A DNA stretch of 64,000 bases, from contig NZ_JAFRDR010000007.1 of NCBI RefSeq assembly GCF_017377795.1, forward strand, positions 62,001 through 126,000, given 5' to 3'. This document shows positions 15,371 through 23,535 of the stretch, one piece after another. A model generated the notes under the pieces. It ran no database searches. It worked only from the letters and a program-made list of their open reading frames with translations, and was not told where the DNA came from. The position numbers and the translations under genes are program-made. The stretch's first letter is position 1. Every line of letters starts with the position of its first letter. The stretch is from Williamsia soli (lineage in GTDB: Bacteria > Actinomycetota > Actinomycetes > Mycobacteriales > Mycobacteriaceae).

Positions 15371-17596
15371 TCAGCCGCCGCGCTTGTCCGCGTACTGACG
15401 CAGGTACTCCACCTGCTCCGGATCAAGGGACGGGCGGACCTTGTCCCGGGCGACGGCCACGTCGTCGGCCGTGACGGTGGCGGCATCGATGTTGCGGCGC
15501 ATCGCCGCAAGCGCGGCTTCTCGCAGCAGTGCCGCGCAGTCTGCGGCGGAGTAGCCGTCGAGGGTCTGTGCGAGCTCGTCGAGACTGATCTCCTCGGCCA
15601 GCGGTACCGACTTGCTCGAGGTCCGCAGGATGTCCCCTCTGGCCGCGGCGTCGGGTGGTGGGACGAACACGAGACGTTCGAGCCTGCCCGGACGCAGCAG
15701 CGCCGGGTCGATGAGGTCGGGCCGGTTGGTCGCCCCCAGCACCACCACATCGCGCAACGGCTCGACCCCGTCGAGTTCGGTGAGCAGTGCGGCGACCACG
15801 CGGTCTCCGACGCCGGAGTCCGACGACTGGCCGCGGCGCGGCGCCAGCGCGTCGATCTCGTCGAGGAAGATCAGGGACGGGGCGGATTCGCGGGCGCGAT
15901 CGAACAGGTCGCGCACCGCCTTCTCCGAGGAACCCACCCACTTGTCCATCAACTCGGCGCCCTTGACGCTGTGCACACTGAGCTGTCCGGACGCGGCCAA
16001 GGCGCGGACCACGAACGTCTTGCCGCAGCCCGGGGGGCCGTACAGCAGCACCCCACGCGGTGGGTCGACGCCGAGGCGGGTGAAGGTGTCGGGATGACGC
16101 AGTGGCCACAGGACGGCCTCGGTGAGTGCCTGTTTGGTCTCCACCATGTCGCCGACGTCTTCGAGGGTCAGACTGCCCACCGCCACCTCTGGTGAGGCCG
16201 AACGGGAGACCGGCCGGATCACCTCGAGCGCCCCGGTCAGGTCGGACCCGATGAGCTTGGGTGGTTCGCCGTCCCTGGCGCTGCGGGCAGCTGCTCTCAA
16301 CGCGGCTTCACGGGTCAGGGCTGCGAGGTCGGCAGCTACGAAACCCGGCGTCCGCGAGGCGATCTCGGCGAGATCGATGGTGTCGGTCGGGACCTTGTCG
16401 AGCAGTGCGGCCAGTAGGCCGCGACGTATCTTGTTGTCGGGCAAACCGATCGAGAGTTCGCGATCGCAGAGATCTGGATCGCGTAGCCGCCGATCGAGGT
16501 TCTCCGGGGCGGAGCTGGTGCAGATCAGCGCCACCCGGGGGGCGGTGATCGCCACCCTCAGGGCGTCGAGGATGAGAGCCGAGACGGGATCGGCCTCGGC
16601 CGGCAAGAGCGCTTCGGCGTCGCTGATCAGCAGTACGGCGCCGTTCTCGGTGGGACGAGAGACCAGTTGCTGTACCGCGGCTTTCACAGCAGCGAGGCGG
16701 CCCGATGCCTCGACCGCACCGGCGACCGGACCGTCGAGACAGATGAGTTCGCGACCTGCGCACACGGCCCTGGCGACGGTGGCCTTGCCGACACCGGGTG
16801 GGCCGGTGAGCACGACACCCAGGCGGGCCTGGGCGCCGAGGGCGGTGAGCAGTTCCGGATTGTCCAGGGCGAGCCCGAGCCATTCGGTGAGTTTGTCGAC
16901 CTGCGCGTCGACGCCGACGAGTTCGTCGACCGTTCGGGGTGGCGGAGGTGGTGCTGCCGCAACGGTGGCGGCGGGGGAGGCAGGTGCAGAGGCGGACGGG
17001 CTCGCCGACGACGGTATCGGCAGTGCGGCGCTCTTGTCGGCCCAGAGCACCGCCGTATTGGGTTGCACACTCACCGGACCTGCGGGTTCCGCGCTGACCA
17101 CCGTCAGCAATTCATTGGTCCAGGTGATGCCGACCGAGCGGGCCAGCGTGCGCGTCGCGTCCGACGTCGCGAAGTCGGGGCCGAGGTCGCGGGGTAACAG
17201 TGAGACCACGTCCGCGGCGGACACCACCTTGCCGAGCAGCGCGCGGCGCAGTGTCGGTTCGTCGACGGATTCGGAGGTCAGCGACGACCCTCGGACGACC
17301 ACGCGAGTGGCCCCGTGTACGACGGTGGGCGAGAGGACCACGGGAGCATCGGCTTTGAGTCCGGCGTTCGACAGCGTCAGCTCGTCGAGCAGAGCGTTGC
17401 CTGTCGGAGCCGAGTCGCTGGTGGCGGCGATGACCGCGGCCGTGGTGCGGGATCCGATGACGGCGACGCCATCCCACTCGCGCAACGCCAGGGCCGCCAG
17501 TACCTCCGGATGCACCCGGACGATTCCGCGGCGGGCCTCGGCCGCGGAGAGGTTGAGTCGTGCGGTCAGCGTCAGTTGCGGCGATGCGGCGGTCAC
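15371..17596 (-). CDS. CDC48/p97-like double AAA+ ATPase (Rv0435c-like)
   Basis: 741-residue protein. An N-terminal double-psi-barrel-like domain (about 1-190, LTARLNLSAAEARRGIVRVH...) and an Ala/Pro-rich linker precede two AAA+ modules. D2 is intact: Walker A GPPGCGKTF, Walker B LIFLDEIDAL, sensor GATNRPDLID and Arg finger region LLRPGRLERL. D1 is atypical: its P-loop is GPPGVGKAT (Ala at the usual Thr/Ser position) and its Walker B reads LLISDAEAL, lacking the catalytic Glu, so D1 probably binds nucleotide without efficient hydrolysis. The protein likely acts as an unfoldase or remodelling ATPase with unknown clients. The start is GTG 17596. Neighbourhood with pssA and psd matches Rv0435c-Rv0437c. 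Confidence 0.92.
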   Translation of the reverse strand: MTAASPQLTLTARLNLSAAEARRGIVRVHPEVLAALALREWDGVAVIGSRTTAAVIAATSDSAPTGNALLDELTLSNAGLKADAPVVLSPTVVHGATRVVVRGSSLTSESVDEPTLRRALLGKVVSAADVVSLLPRDLGPDFATSDATRTLARSVGITWTNELLTVVSAEPAGPVSVQPNTAVLWADKSAALPIPSSASPSASAPASPAATVAAAPPPPPRTVDELVGVDAQVDKLTEWLGLALDNPELLTALGAQARLGVVLTGPPGVGKATVARAVCAGRELICLDGPVAGAVEASGRLAAVKAAVQQLVSRPTENGAVLLISDAEALLPAEADPVSALILDALRVAITAPRVALICTSSAPENLDRRLRDPDLCDRELSIGLPDNKIRRGLLAALLDKVPTDTIDLAEIASRTPGFVAADLAALTREAALRAAARSARDGEPPKLIGSDLTGALEVIRPVSRSASPEVAVGSLTLEDVGDMVETKQALTEAVLWPLRHPDTFTRLGVDPPRGVLLYGPPGCGKTFVVRALAASGQLSVHSVKGAELMDKWVGSSEKAVRDLFDRARESAPSLIFLDEIDALAPRRGQSSDSGVGDRVVAALLTELDGVEPLRDVVVLGATNRPDLIDPALLRPGRLERLVFVPPPDAAARGDILRTSSKSVPLAEEISLDELAQTLDGYSAADCAALLREAALAAMRRNIDAATVTADDVAVARDKVRPSLDPEQVEYLRQYADKRGG

Positions 17597-17644
17597 CTCA
17601 GCAAAACTACCGGCAATTGCGGAAAACCCCGGTCCATGGGAGGA

Positions 17645-18586
17645 CTACCGGGGCGGCCCGCCCGGACGCCGCAACCCCAGACGCGCAGCCGACTTGGTCG
17701 GTCGGCCGCGACGGACCTGGCGGATCGCCCGGCGCTCGGCACGCCGCTCCCTCGGATGGAAGTCCCAGGTTTCGGGCCGGCTCGCCACCCAGCGCTTGGT
17801 GCGCCAGGCGAACGGGATGTGCGCCAGGTAGATCCCGATGGCCACGACCATGAGCAGATACGGATAGGTGAGCAGCGCAGCGGCGAACAGCGCGACCCCG
17901 ATGAGCACGAGCACGAGCGCATTCGGCGGCACCGCGTAGGACTTCAGCGAGGCCGTGGGCAGCCGGCTCACGGCGAGCAGCGCCACGAACGTCATCCACC
18001 CACCGACGAAGGCGTCGGACGTCCACCAGCCGGTTCCGAACTGCTGGTCGAGGGCGATCGGCAGGATCGCGATGAGGGCGGCCGCAGGTGCGGGCACCCC
18101 GACGAAGAAGTCCTTGGTGTACTGCGGCGAATCGTCGTCGTCGATCAGGGTGTTGAACCGCGCCAGTCGCAAAACGATTGCACAGCAATAGATCAGCGAC
18201 AGCAACCAGCCGACGTCGTTGCCCTGCAGCATCAGCACATACAGGGTCAGCGCCGGTGCGACGCCGAAGTTGATCGCGTCGGCGAGCGAGTCGAGTTCGG
18301 CACCGATCTTGGTGGTGGCGCCGAGCAGCCGGGCCACCCGGCCGTCGAGGCCGTCGAGCAGGGCCGCGGCCGCGATCATCGCGACGCACAGATGGATCCG
18401 GCCGTCGAGGGCGAACTTGGCTGCCGACAGGCCGGCGCAGATGGCGAGCACGGTCAGCGCCGACGGGACGAGCAGCTTGCCGGTGTTCAGGGTGCCGGAG
18501 CGGCGGGGTCTCGACCGGCGCGGTAGCGCCTGCGGAACCCGGTGGGTGGTGCGGCGAGCAGGTTCTCTCCGTACGGACTCTTTCAT
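17645..18586 (-). CDS. pssA: CDP-diacylglycerol-serine O-phosphatidyltransferase
   Basis: 313-residue integral membrane enzyme making phosphatidylserine from CDP-diacylglycerol and serine. The CDP-alcohol phosphotransferase signature is complete: DGLDGRVARLLGATTKIGAE followed by LDSLAD. Several helices follow (LLSLIYCCAIVLRLARF; MTFVALLAVSRLP; VLVLIGVALFAAALLTYPYL). The N-terminus is basic and the C-terminal 40 residues are strongly cationic. The ATG overlaps the psd stop by four bases, so synthase and decarboxylase are translated together. Confidence 0.95.
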   Translation of the reverse strand: MKESVRREPARRTTHRVPQALPRRSRPRRSGTLNTGKLLVPSALTVLAICAGLSAAKFALDGRIHLCVAMIAAAALLDGLDGRVARLLGATTKIGAELDSLADAINFGVAPALTLYVLMLQGNDVGWLLSLIYCCAIVLRLARFNTLIDDDDSPQYTKDFFVGVPAPAAALIAILPIALDQQFGTGWWTSDAFVGGWMTFVALLAVSRLPTASLKSYAVPPNALVLVLIGVALFAAALLTYPYLLMVVAIGIYLAHIPFAWRTKRWVASRPETWDFHPRERRAERRAIRQVRRGRPTKSAARLGLRRPGGPPR

Positions 18587-19296
18587 GTCAGATGAGCCAG
18601 CACTGTCTCCGCACCGACGGCCCGCTGGCCGACGGCGACAAGGGGGGTGGTGCCCTCGGGAAAGTAGAGGTCGACGCGGGAGCCGAACCGGATCAGACCG
18701 TAGGTGTCGCCGAGGGTGACGGCATCACCGGCGCGGGCGTCGCAGACGATCCGGCGCGCGATCAGGCCCGCGATCTGGACGACGGCGATCTCGGCGCCGG
18801 CATCGGCCCGGATCAGCATCGAATTGCGCTCATTGGCCTCGCTCGCCTCGGGCAGGTCGGCGCTCACGAAGGTGCCCGGTCGGTACTCGACGGCCTCGAC
18901 CGTCCCCGCGACGGGGATGCGCTGGACGTGGACGTCGAAGATCGACAGGAAGATCGACACGCGTGGTCGGGGCGTGGCAGGCAGTCCCAGCTCGGCGGGT
19001 GGCGCGGCGTGATCGACCAGGGCGACCTGTCCGTCGGCCGGGGCCACCACCACACCCTGGGCGTTGGGTGGCACCCGATGGGGGTGGCGGAAAAATGCTG
19101 CGGTCGCCAGTGCCGCGACGGTCGCCGGGGTGCGGATCCACCCGTGCCTGCGGCCCAGGATGGCCACGGCCGCCGGCGCGGCGACAAAGGGGATTCCGCC
19201 GCGGTGTAGTGGCGGCACGGTTTCGCGGACGAGGTCGGCAAAGTGTGCCAGGCGGGTCGTCGGCTCGGATTCGGTCGGCTTGGGGCGTCTGGCCAT
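18583..19296 (-). CDS. psd: Phosphatidylserine decarboxylase
   Basis: About 237-residue proenzyme that converts phosphatidylserine to phosphatidylethanolamine. The self-cleavage site that yields the pyruvoyl group is in YGLIRFGSRVDLYFP (Gly-Ser). Upstream are a short membrane-associated segment and the conserved APADGQVALVDHA and SIFLSIFDVHVQRIPVAGTV. ATG 19296 (MARRPKP) is preferred, with ATG 19305 possible; both give the usual Actinobacteria length. The reading frame stays open far upstream but that part has no protein character. It is coupled to pssA. Confidence 0.94.
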   Translation of the reverse strand: MARRPKPTESEPTTRLAHFADLVRETVPPLHRGGIPFVAAPAAVAILGRRHGWIRTPATVAALATAAFFRHPHRVPPNAQGVVVAPADGQVALVDHAAPPAELGLPATPRPRVSIFLSIFDVHVQRIPVAGTVEAVEYRPGTFVSADLPEASEANERNSMLIRADAGAEIAVVQIAGLIARRIVCDARAGDAVTLGDTYGLIRFGSRVDLYFPEGTTPLVAVGQRAVGAETVLAHLT

Positions 19297-19450
19297 GGGT
19301 CCCATTGTCGCAGGCGGCGTGCTCGCGTCGACCGTTGCGATCATGTCTTGTCCGAATTCGGCTCCGTGAGCTGCCACGAAGGGCAGATTTCCCTCGGTCG
19401 GCGCCCTCGGGGACGAATGTGGCGGGTGTCCGCGCACACCTCGAACCGGG

Positions 19451-20677
19451 TCAGTCTTCGAGCAGTAGGACCTCGATGGTGCTCCCGGCCTCGACGCGCT
19501 CGACGTCGGCCGCGATGTCGAGCAGCGCATTGGCGGACGCCATGAAGGCCAGGTGATGCGAGCCGGGTGGGCCGATGGGTTTGACGATCGCACCGGCGCC
19601 GACGATCTCGAGTTCCCCGCGCCGGAACTGCCGTTTGCCCGGAGGGGAGGTGAAGGACTCGGTGACCTGGGCGTGCGCCGTCCTGCGCCCCGGGCGCAGG
19701 CCCATCGCGGCGCGCAGTGGAGGTCGAACGAACACCTCGAACGACACCTGGGCGCTGACCGGGTTACCGGGCAGCGTGACGATGGGGACCGCGGTGCCTG
19801 CCGCGCTGGTGTAGTGCCCGCAACCCTGCGGCATACCGGGTTGCATCGCGACCTTCGTGAACTCGACCCCGTGGCCGGTGAGCGCGTCCTTGACGACCTC
19901 ATAGGCGCCGGCACTGACTCCGCCGGAAGTGATGATGAGGTCCGCGCCCTGCTCGCGGTCGACGTACTCGTCGAGTCTGGCGCGGAACTCGTCGACGCTG
20001 TCGGGAACGAAGTGCACCTGTTCGGCGAACGCTCCCGCTTCGGTGGCGGCAGCGGTCAGCATCGCGCCGTTGGATTCGTAGATCTGCCCGAACTCGAGCG
20101 GCGTCCCGGCCGGGACGAGCTCGCTGCCGGTCGAGAGCACCAGAACGCGCAGTGGTGCGAAGACCTGGACATGTGAGAGTCCCAGCGCGGCCAGCAGCCC
20201 CAGCTGTGGTGCGTGCAGCACCCTGCCGGCGGTCAGTGCGAGGCGGCCGGGTGCGATGTCGGAGCCGGCGGACCGGATCGCCGCCCCGGCGTCGACCGCG
20301 GCGTAGATCCGGACCTCGTCGACTCCACCGTCGGTTTTCTCGACCTGGACCACCGCGTCGGCGCCGGCGGGCAGGGGTGCGCCGGTCATGATCCGGTGGG
20401 CCGTACCGGCGGAGAGGGTGAGGCGATCGGTGCGACCGGCCGGGATGTCCTGCGCCACCGGCAGGATCGCAGGATCGTCGTCCGTCGCCGCGGCGATGTC
20501 TGCGGCCCGCACGGCGTAACCGTCCATCGCGGAATTGTCGAAACCAGGCAGGGACAGCGTCGCGGTGACGTCCTCTGCGAGCACCCGCCCCAGGGCCTCG
20601 CTCGCGGGCAGGGTCACGGTTCGGGGTGCCGCGAACAGCGCGTTGACGTGCTCCTGGTGTTCGGGAACGCTGCGCAT
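19451..20677 (-). CDS. moeA: Molybdopterin molybdotransferase MoeA
   Basis: 408-residue enzyme inserting molybdate into adenylated molybdopterin. Typical motifs: FDNSAMDGYAVRA, IMTGAPLPAGADAVV, the MoaB-like domain VLVLSTGSELV with ADLIITSGGVSAG, and the C-terminal VTLPGNPVSAQVSFEVFVRP. ATG 20677 gives MRSVPEHQEHVNALF and shares bases with the stop of the upstream M20 gene. It corresponds in position to Rv0438c (moeA2) downstream of psd, although here it is coupled to a peptidase gene. Molybdoenzymes served by it are not in the window. Confidence 0.94.
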   Translation of the reverse strand: MRSVPEHQEHVNALFAAPRTVTLPASEALGRVLAEDVTATLSLPGFDNSAMDGYAVRAADIAAATDDDPAILPVAQDIPAGRTDRLTLSAGTAHRIMTGAPLPAGADAVVQVEKTDGGVDEVRIYAAVDAGAAIRSAGSDIAPGRLALTAGRVLHAPQLGLLAALGLSHVQVFAPLRVLVLSTGSELVPAGTPLEFGQIYESNGAMLTAAATEAGAFAEQVHFVPDSVDEFRARLDEYVDREQGADLIITSGGVSAGAYEVVKDALTGHGVEFTKVAMQPGMPQGCGHYTSAAGTAVPIVTLPGNPVSAQVSFEVFVRPPLRAAMGLRPGRRTAHAQVTESFTSPPGKRQFRRGELEIVGAGAIVKPIGPPGSHHLAFMASANALLDIAADVERVEAGSTIEVLLLED

Positions 20678-22026
20678 CAGGCCTTCACTTGGTAGGTCGA
20701 GAGGAACATCGCCAGGGACAGCGCGGTCTTGGAGATCTCGCCTGGGTCCACGCTCTCGTTGGGTGCGTGGATCCGGCAGTTCGGTTCTTCGACGCCGAGC
20801 AGCGCGATCTCGGCGCGAGGGCAGATCTCGGACAGGACGGTGCACAGTGGAATCGAGCCGCCCTGCCCCGAGAACAGCACCTGCGAACCGTAGGCCTTGC
20901 TCATCGCGGTGATCAAAGCGGTGTAGCCCGGACCGTCGGTTGTTGCCGAGAACGGTGCGCCGGTTGCCAGCACCTCGACCTCGACCCGTGCGTGCCACGG
21001 GATGTGCCGGTGCAGGTGGGCTTCGAGCGCGGCGGCGCCGGCCTTCGGATCCGTTCCTGGTGGCACCCGCAGGTTCAGCAGGGCCGCAGCGCGCGGGTTG
21101 ATGGCGGCAGGGGCGTCGGAGGTCGGTGGCGCGTCGAGGCCGATCACCGTCACCGCAGGCCGGGCCCACACCATTTCCGCGGGTGTGCCCGAGCCCAGCA
21201 GATCCACGCCGTCGAGCGTCGTCGAGTCCGAGCGGAACTCGCGTGGGTCGTAGGACGCTCCGGGCCAGGCCTGGTCGCTCGGCAGACCGTCGATGGTGGT
21301 GTTGCCGTCCGCGTCACGCAGGGTGGCCAGGCCCGCGATGAGCGCGGCGAGTGCGTCCGGCGCGGCACCGCCGAACTGGCCTGAATGCACTTCGGAGCCA
21401 AGAGTTTGCACAGACACCCGCACCGCGGCCATCCCGCGCAGACTGGTGGTGAGGGTGGGGACACCGGGGGCGACGTTGCCGGTGTCGCAGATGAGGATCA
21501 TGTCCGCGTCGAACAGTTCGGGACGCGCGCGGGCCAACCGGTCGAGACCTTCTCCGCCTGCCTCTTCCGATCCCTCGATCACCACCCTGATACCGACGGG
21601 CGGCAGCGGGGAGAGAGAACGCAGCGCGGTCAGCAGCGCCACCACGTTTCCTTTGCAGTCCGCGGCGCCGCGGCCGTACCATCGCCCGTCCCGTTCGGTG
21701 AGGGCGAACGGCGAGGTCTCCCAGAGCTCGTCCGGGCCGGCAGGCTGCACGTCGTGGTGTGAGTACAACAGCACGGTGGGCGAGCCGGGCGGCCCAGGTT
21801 GGTATCCGAGGATGGTCTGGCTGCCGTCGGAGGTGTCCATCACCAGGGAATCGATCCCGGCATCGGAGAAAGCACCGCGAACCCAGGCCGCGCTGGCCCG
21901 GCAATCGTCCCGCTTGTCGGGGTCGTCGTGCACGGAGGACAAGGCCACCAGATCCGCGAGATCTGAATGTGCGCGGGACATCAAACCGTTCACGCGTTTG
22001 GACAGGGTCGAGAGCTGGTCGGCCAT
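20677..22026 (-). CDS. M20-family dipeptidase (CPG2/ArgE type)
   Basis: About 449-residue zinc metallopeptidase of the M20 clan. Metal ligands and catalytic motifs are visible: VLLYSHHDVQPAG (His-x-Asp), YGRGAADCKGNVVALL (bridging Asp), GSEEAGGEG (catalytic Glu pair), DMILICDTGN and the C-terminal LGVEEPNCRIHAPNESVDPG with the last His ligand. It probably hydrolyses dipeptides or N-acyl amino acids in the cytoplasm. Start ATG 22026 (MADQLSTLSKRV); ATG 22038 is possible. It overlaps moeA by four bases. Confidence 0.92.
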   Translation of the reverse strand: MADQLSTLSKRVNGLMSRAHSDLADLVALSSVHDDPDKRDDCRASAAWVRGAFSDAGIDSLVMDTSDGSQTILGYQPGPPGSPTVLLYSHHDVQPAGPDELWETSPFALTERDGRWYGRGAADCKGNVVALLTALRSLSPLPPVGIRVVIEGSEEAGGEGLDRLARARPELFDADMILICDTGNVAPGVPTLTTSLRGMAAVRVSVQTLGSEVHSGQFGGAAPDALAALIAGLATLRDADGNTTIDGLPSDQAWPGASYDPREFRSDSTTLDGVDLLGSGTPAEMVWARPAVTVIGLDAPPTSDAPAAINPRAAALLNLRVPPGTDPKAGAAALEAHLHRHIPWHARVEVEVLATGAPFSATTDGPGYTALITAMSKAYGSQVLFSGQGGSIPLCTVLSEICPRAEIALLGVEEPNCRIHAPNESVDPGEISKTALSLAMFLSTYQVKA

Positions 22027-22162
22027 GGCCCCCAGCATGCCGCAGTGACTCGGAGACGACCAGCGTTCGGCGAGGTGTTTTGGACCTCGCGTCGGTGTTC
22101 GGGCCTATGAGACCGGCGGCCCGTCGTGCGACGGTCCCGCGGCAGGACTAGGTTTCTCAGGT

Positions 22163-22951
22163 ATGGCTGAAGGGTTGCTACTCGACATCGACGGGGTGAT
22201 CGTCACCTCGTGGCAGCCGCTGCCCGGTGCGGTCGAGGCCCTCCAAGCCGTCGCCGACTCCGGTATCCCGCGAATGTTCCTCACGAACACGACGTCGCGG
22301 TCACGCGGCCAGATCGCCGACACCCTCACCGATGTGGGCTTCACGGTGCGCGCGGATGAAATCCTCACCGCGGCCGTGTTGACCGCCGAGTATCTGCGGT
22401 CGCGTCATGCCGGCACCCGAGTCGTCGTCCTCAACGAAGGCCCGGTGACCGAGGACATGGACGGGGTGAATCTGGTAGACGACGATCCGGAGGTCCTCGT
22501 CTTCGGAGGTGCGGGACCCTCGTTCACCCACGACGTACTCTCGCGTGCTCTGGCCTGGATGCTCGAGGGCGTACCGGCCATCTCGATGCATCGCTCGTTG
22601 ACCTGGGCGACCGCGGGCGGGCCGAAAATCGATACCGGGGTCTACCTCGAGGGGCTGCAGAAGGCGACAGGCAAGAAGATTCCCGCGATCGGGAAACCGT
22701 CGCCGCTGGGTTTCCGGTCGGCGGTCGAGATGCTCGGTGTCGGGGATCCGTCCGGGGTGGTCATGGTCGGTGACGACGTGTACAGCGATGTGCTCGGGGC
22801 CCAGAAAACCGCGATGACGGGCGTCCTGGTGCGGACCGGCAAGTTCGTCCCGGAACAGCTCGACGCATTGCACAAGGACGAGTTCGGGCAGGTCCCCGAT
22901 CACGTCATCGACTCGATCGCGGACCTGCCCGACCTGCTCGAGAAGCTCTGA
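22163..22951 (+). CDS. HAD-superfamily phosphatase, subfamily IIA (TIGR01458/LHPP-like)
   Basis: 262-residue haloacid-dehalogenase-type hydrolase. Motif I is GLLLDIDGVIV, motif II FLTNTTSRSR, motif III Lys in AIGKPSPLGF and motif IV MVGDDVYSDVLGAQ, with a IIA-type cap between II and III. It resembles the LHPP/TIGR01458 group, which includes phospholysine/phosphohistidine and pyrophosphate phosphatases; the natural substrate is unknown. Monocistronic, followed by a strong palindrome that separates it from a convergent gene. Confidence 0.88.
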   Translation: MAEGLLLDIDGVIVTSWQPLPGAVEALQAVADSGIPRMFLTNTTSRSRGQIADTLTDVGFTVRADEILTAAVLTAEYLRSRHAGTRVVVLNEGPVTEDMDGVNLVDDDPEVLVFGGAGPSFTHDVLSRALAWMLEGVPAISMHRSLTWATAGGPKIDTGVYLEGLQKATGKKIPAIGKPSPLGFRSAVEMLGVGDPSGVVMVGDDVYSDVLGAQKTAMTGVLVRTGKFVPEQLDALHKDEFGQVPDHVIDSIADLPDLLEKL

Positions 22952-22954
22952 CAA

Positions 22955-23029
22955 CACAATCCCACCCGTTCCAGGCACAACCAGTTGTTGCAGCAGGTGG
23001 GTGTGCCCGGAACGGGTGGGTTTGTGCGG
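22955..23029. repeat. 75-bp palindromic repeat, family 2, copy 1 (likely bidirectional terminator)
   Basis: Long hairpin between convergent genes. Left arm CACAATCCCACCCGTTCC pairs with right arm GGAACGGGTGGGTTTGTG with one mismatch, and the pairing continues inward with GGCACAACC. A second copy of exactly the same length (49508-49582) shares both ends (CACAA...GGGTTTGTGCGG) but differs inside at paired positions. Probable terminator for both flanking genes. Confidence 0.85.
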
Positions 23030-23038
23030 GGCGCGGTA

Positions 23039-23494
23039 CTAGCGGACCGCAGCCTTGATCTTGCCCAGCGTCTGATTCATCCCGTCGACGAGTTCGGCGT
23101 CGAATGGCTTCTCGCCGCCCATCGCCACGTTGATCAGCACCTGAGACACCTTCTTGGTGTTGTTGGGCGCCTCCCGACGTTCGGTCAGCGTCACGCCGTC
23201 GCCGGTCGGCGTGATGGTGAAGCTCCAGATGCTGCCGTTCTCGGTGATCCGGTAGGCGATCTCTCTGTTCGGCTCGAACCGCACGACCTTGGCGGTGGTG
23301 GGCCAGACCAGCAGTCCGCGCTTGTTCACGTTGATGGTCTTGGTCCCCAGGGTCACCGGCCCGCCGCCACGCACGACCACCTTGCGGCACTGCGGGCTCC
23401 ATTCACCCATCCGCTTGAGGTCGGAGACCAGCTCCCAGACCTTCTCCGGGGATGCCTTGATCTCGGTGGACGCTTCTAGCAGTGGTGCAGCCAT
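23039..23494 (-). CDS. SRPBCC / polyketide-cyclase-like ligand-binding protein
   Basis: 151-residue START/SRPBCC-fold protein: a beta-strand start (LLEASTEIKASPEKVWELVS), the GEWSPQCRKVVVRG segment, alternating strands (EIAYRITENGSIWSFTITPT) and a long C-terminal helix (MNQTLGKIKAAV). Such proteins bind lipids or hydrophobic ligands in a cavity; the ligand here is unknown. It lies 42 bases downstream of an acyl-CoA dehydrogenase on the same strand, so a link to fatty-acid or steroid metabolism is plausible. Confidence 0.85.
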   Translation of the reverse strand: MAAPLLEASTEIKASPEKVWELVSDLKRMGEWSPQCRKVVVRGGGPVTLGTKTINVNKRGLLVWPTTAKVVRFEPNREIAYRITENGSIWSFTITPTGDGVTLTERREAPNNTKKVSQVLINVAMGGEKPFDAELVDGMNQTLGKIKAAVR

Positions 23495-23535
23495 GTGTCT
23501 CCTGTCTGGTGCTTACTCGTCAACGAACGTTGTCA

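Noticed and set aside
22981-23005. Possible small non-coding RNA between the HAD phosphatase and SRPBCC genes
   Set aside because: The only structure is the 75-bp palindrome, better explained as a terminator or repeat; no promoter is visible.
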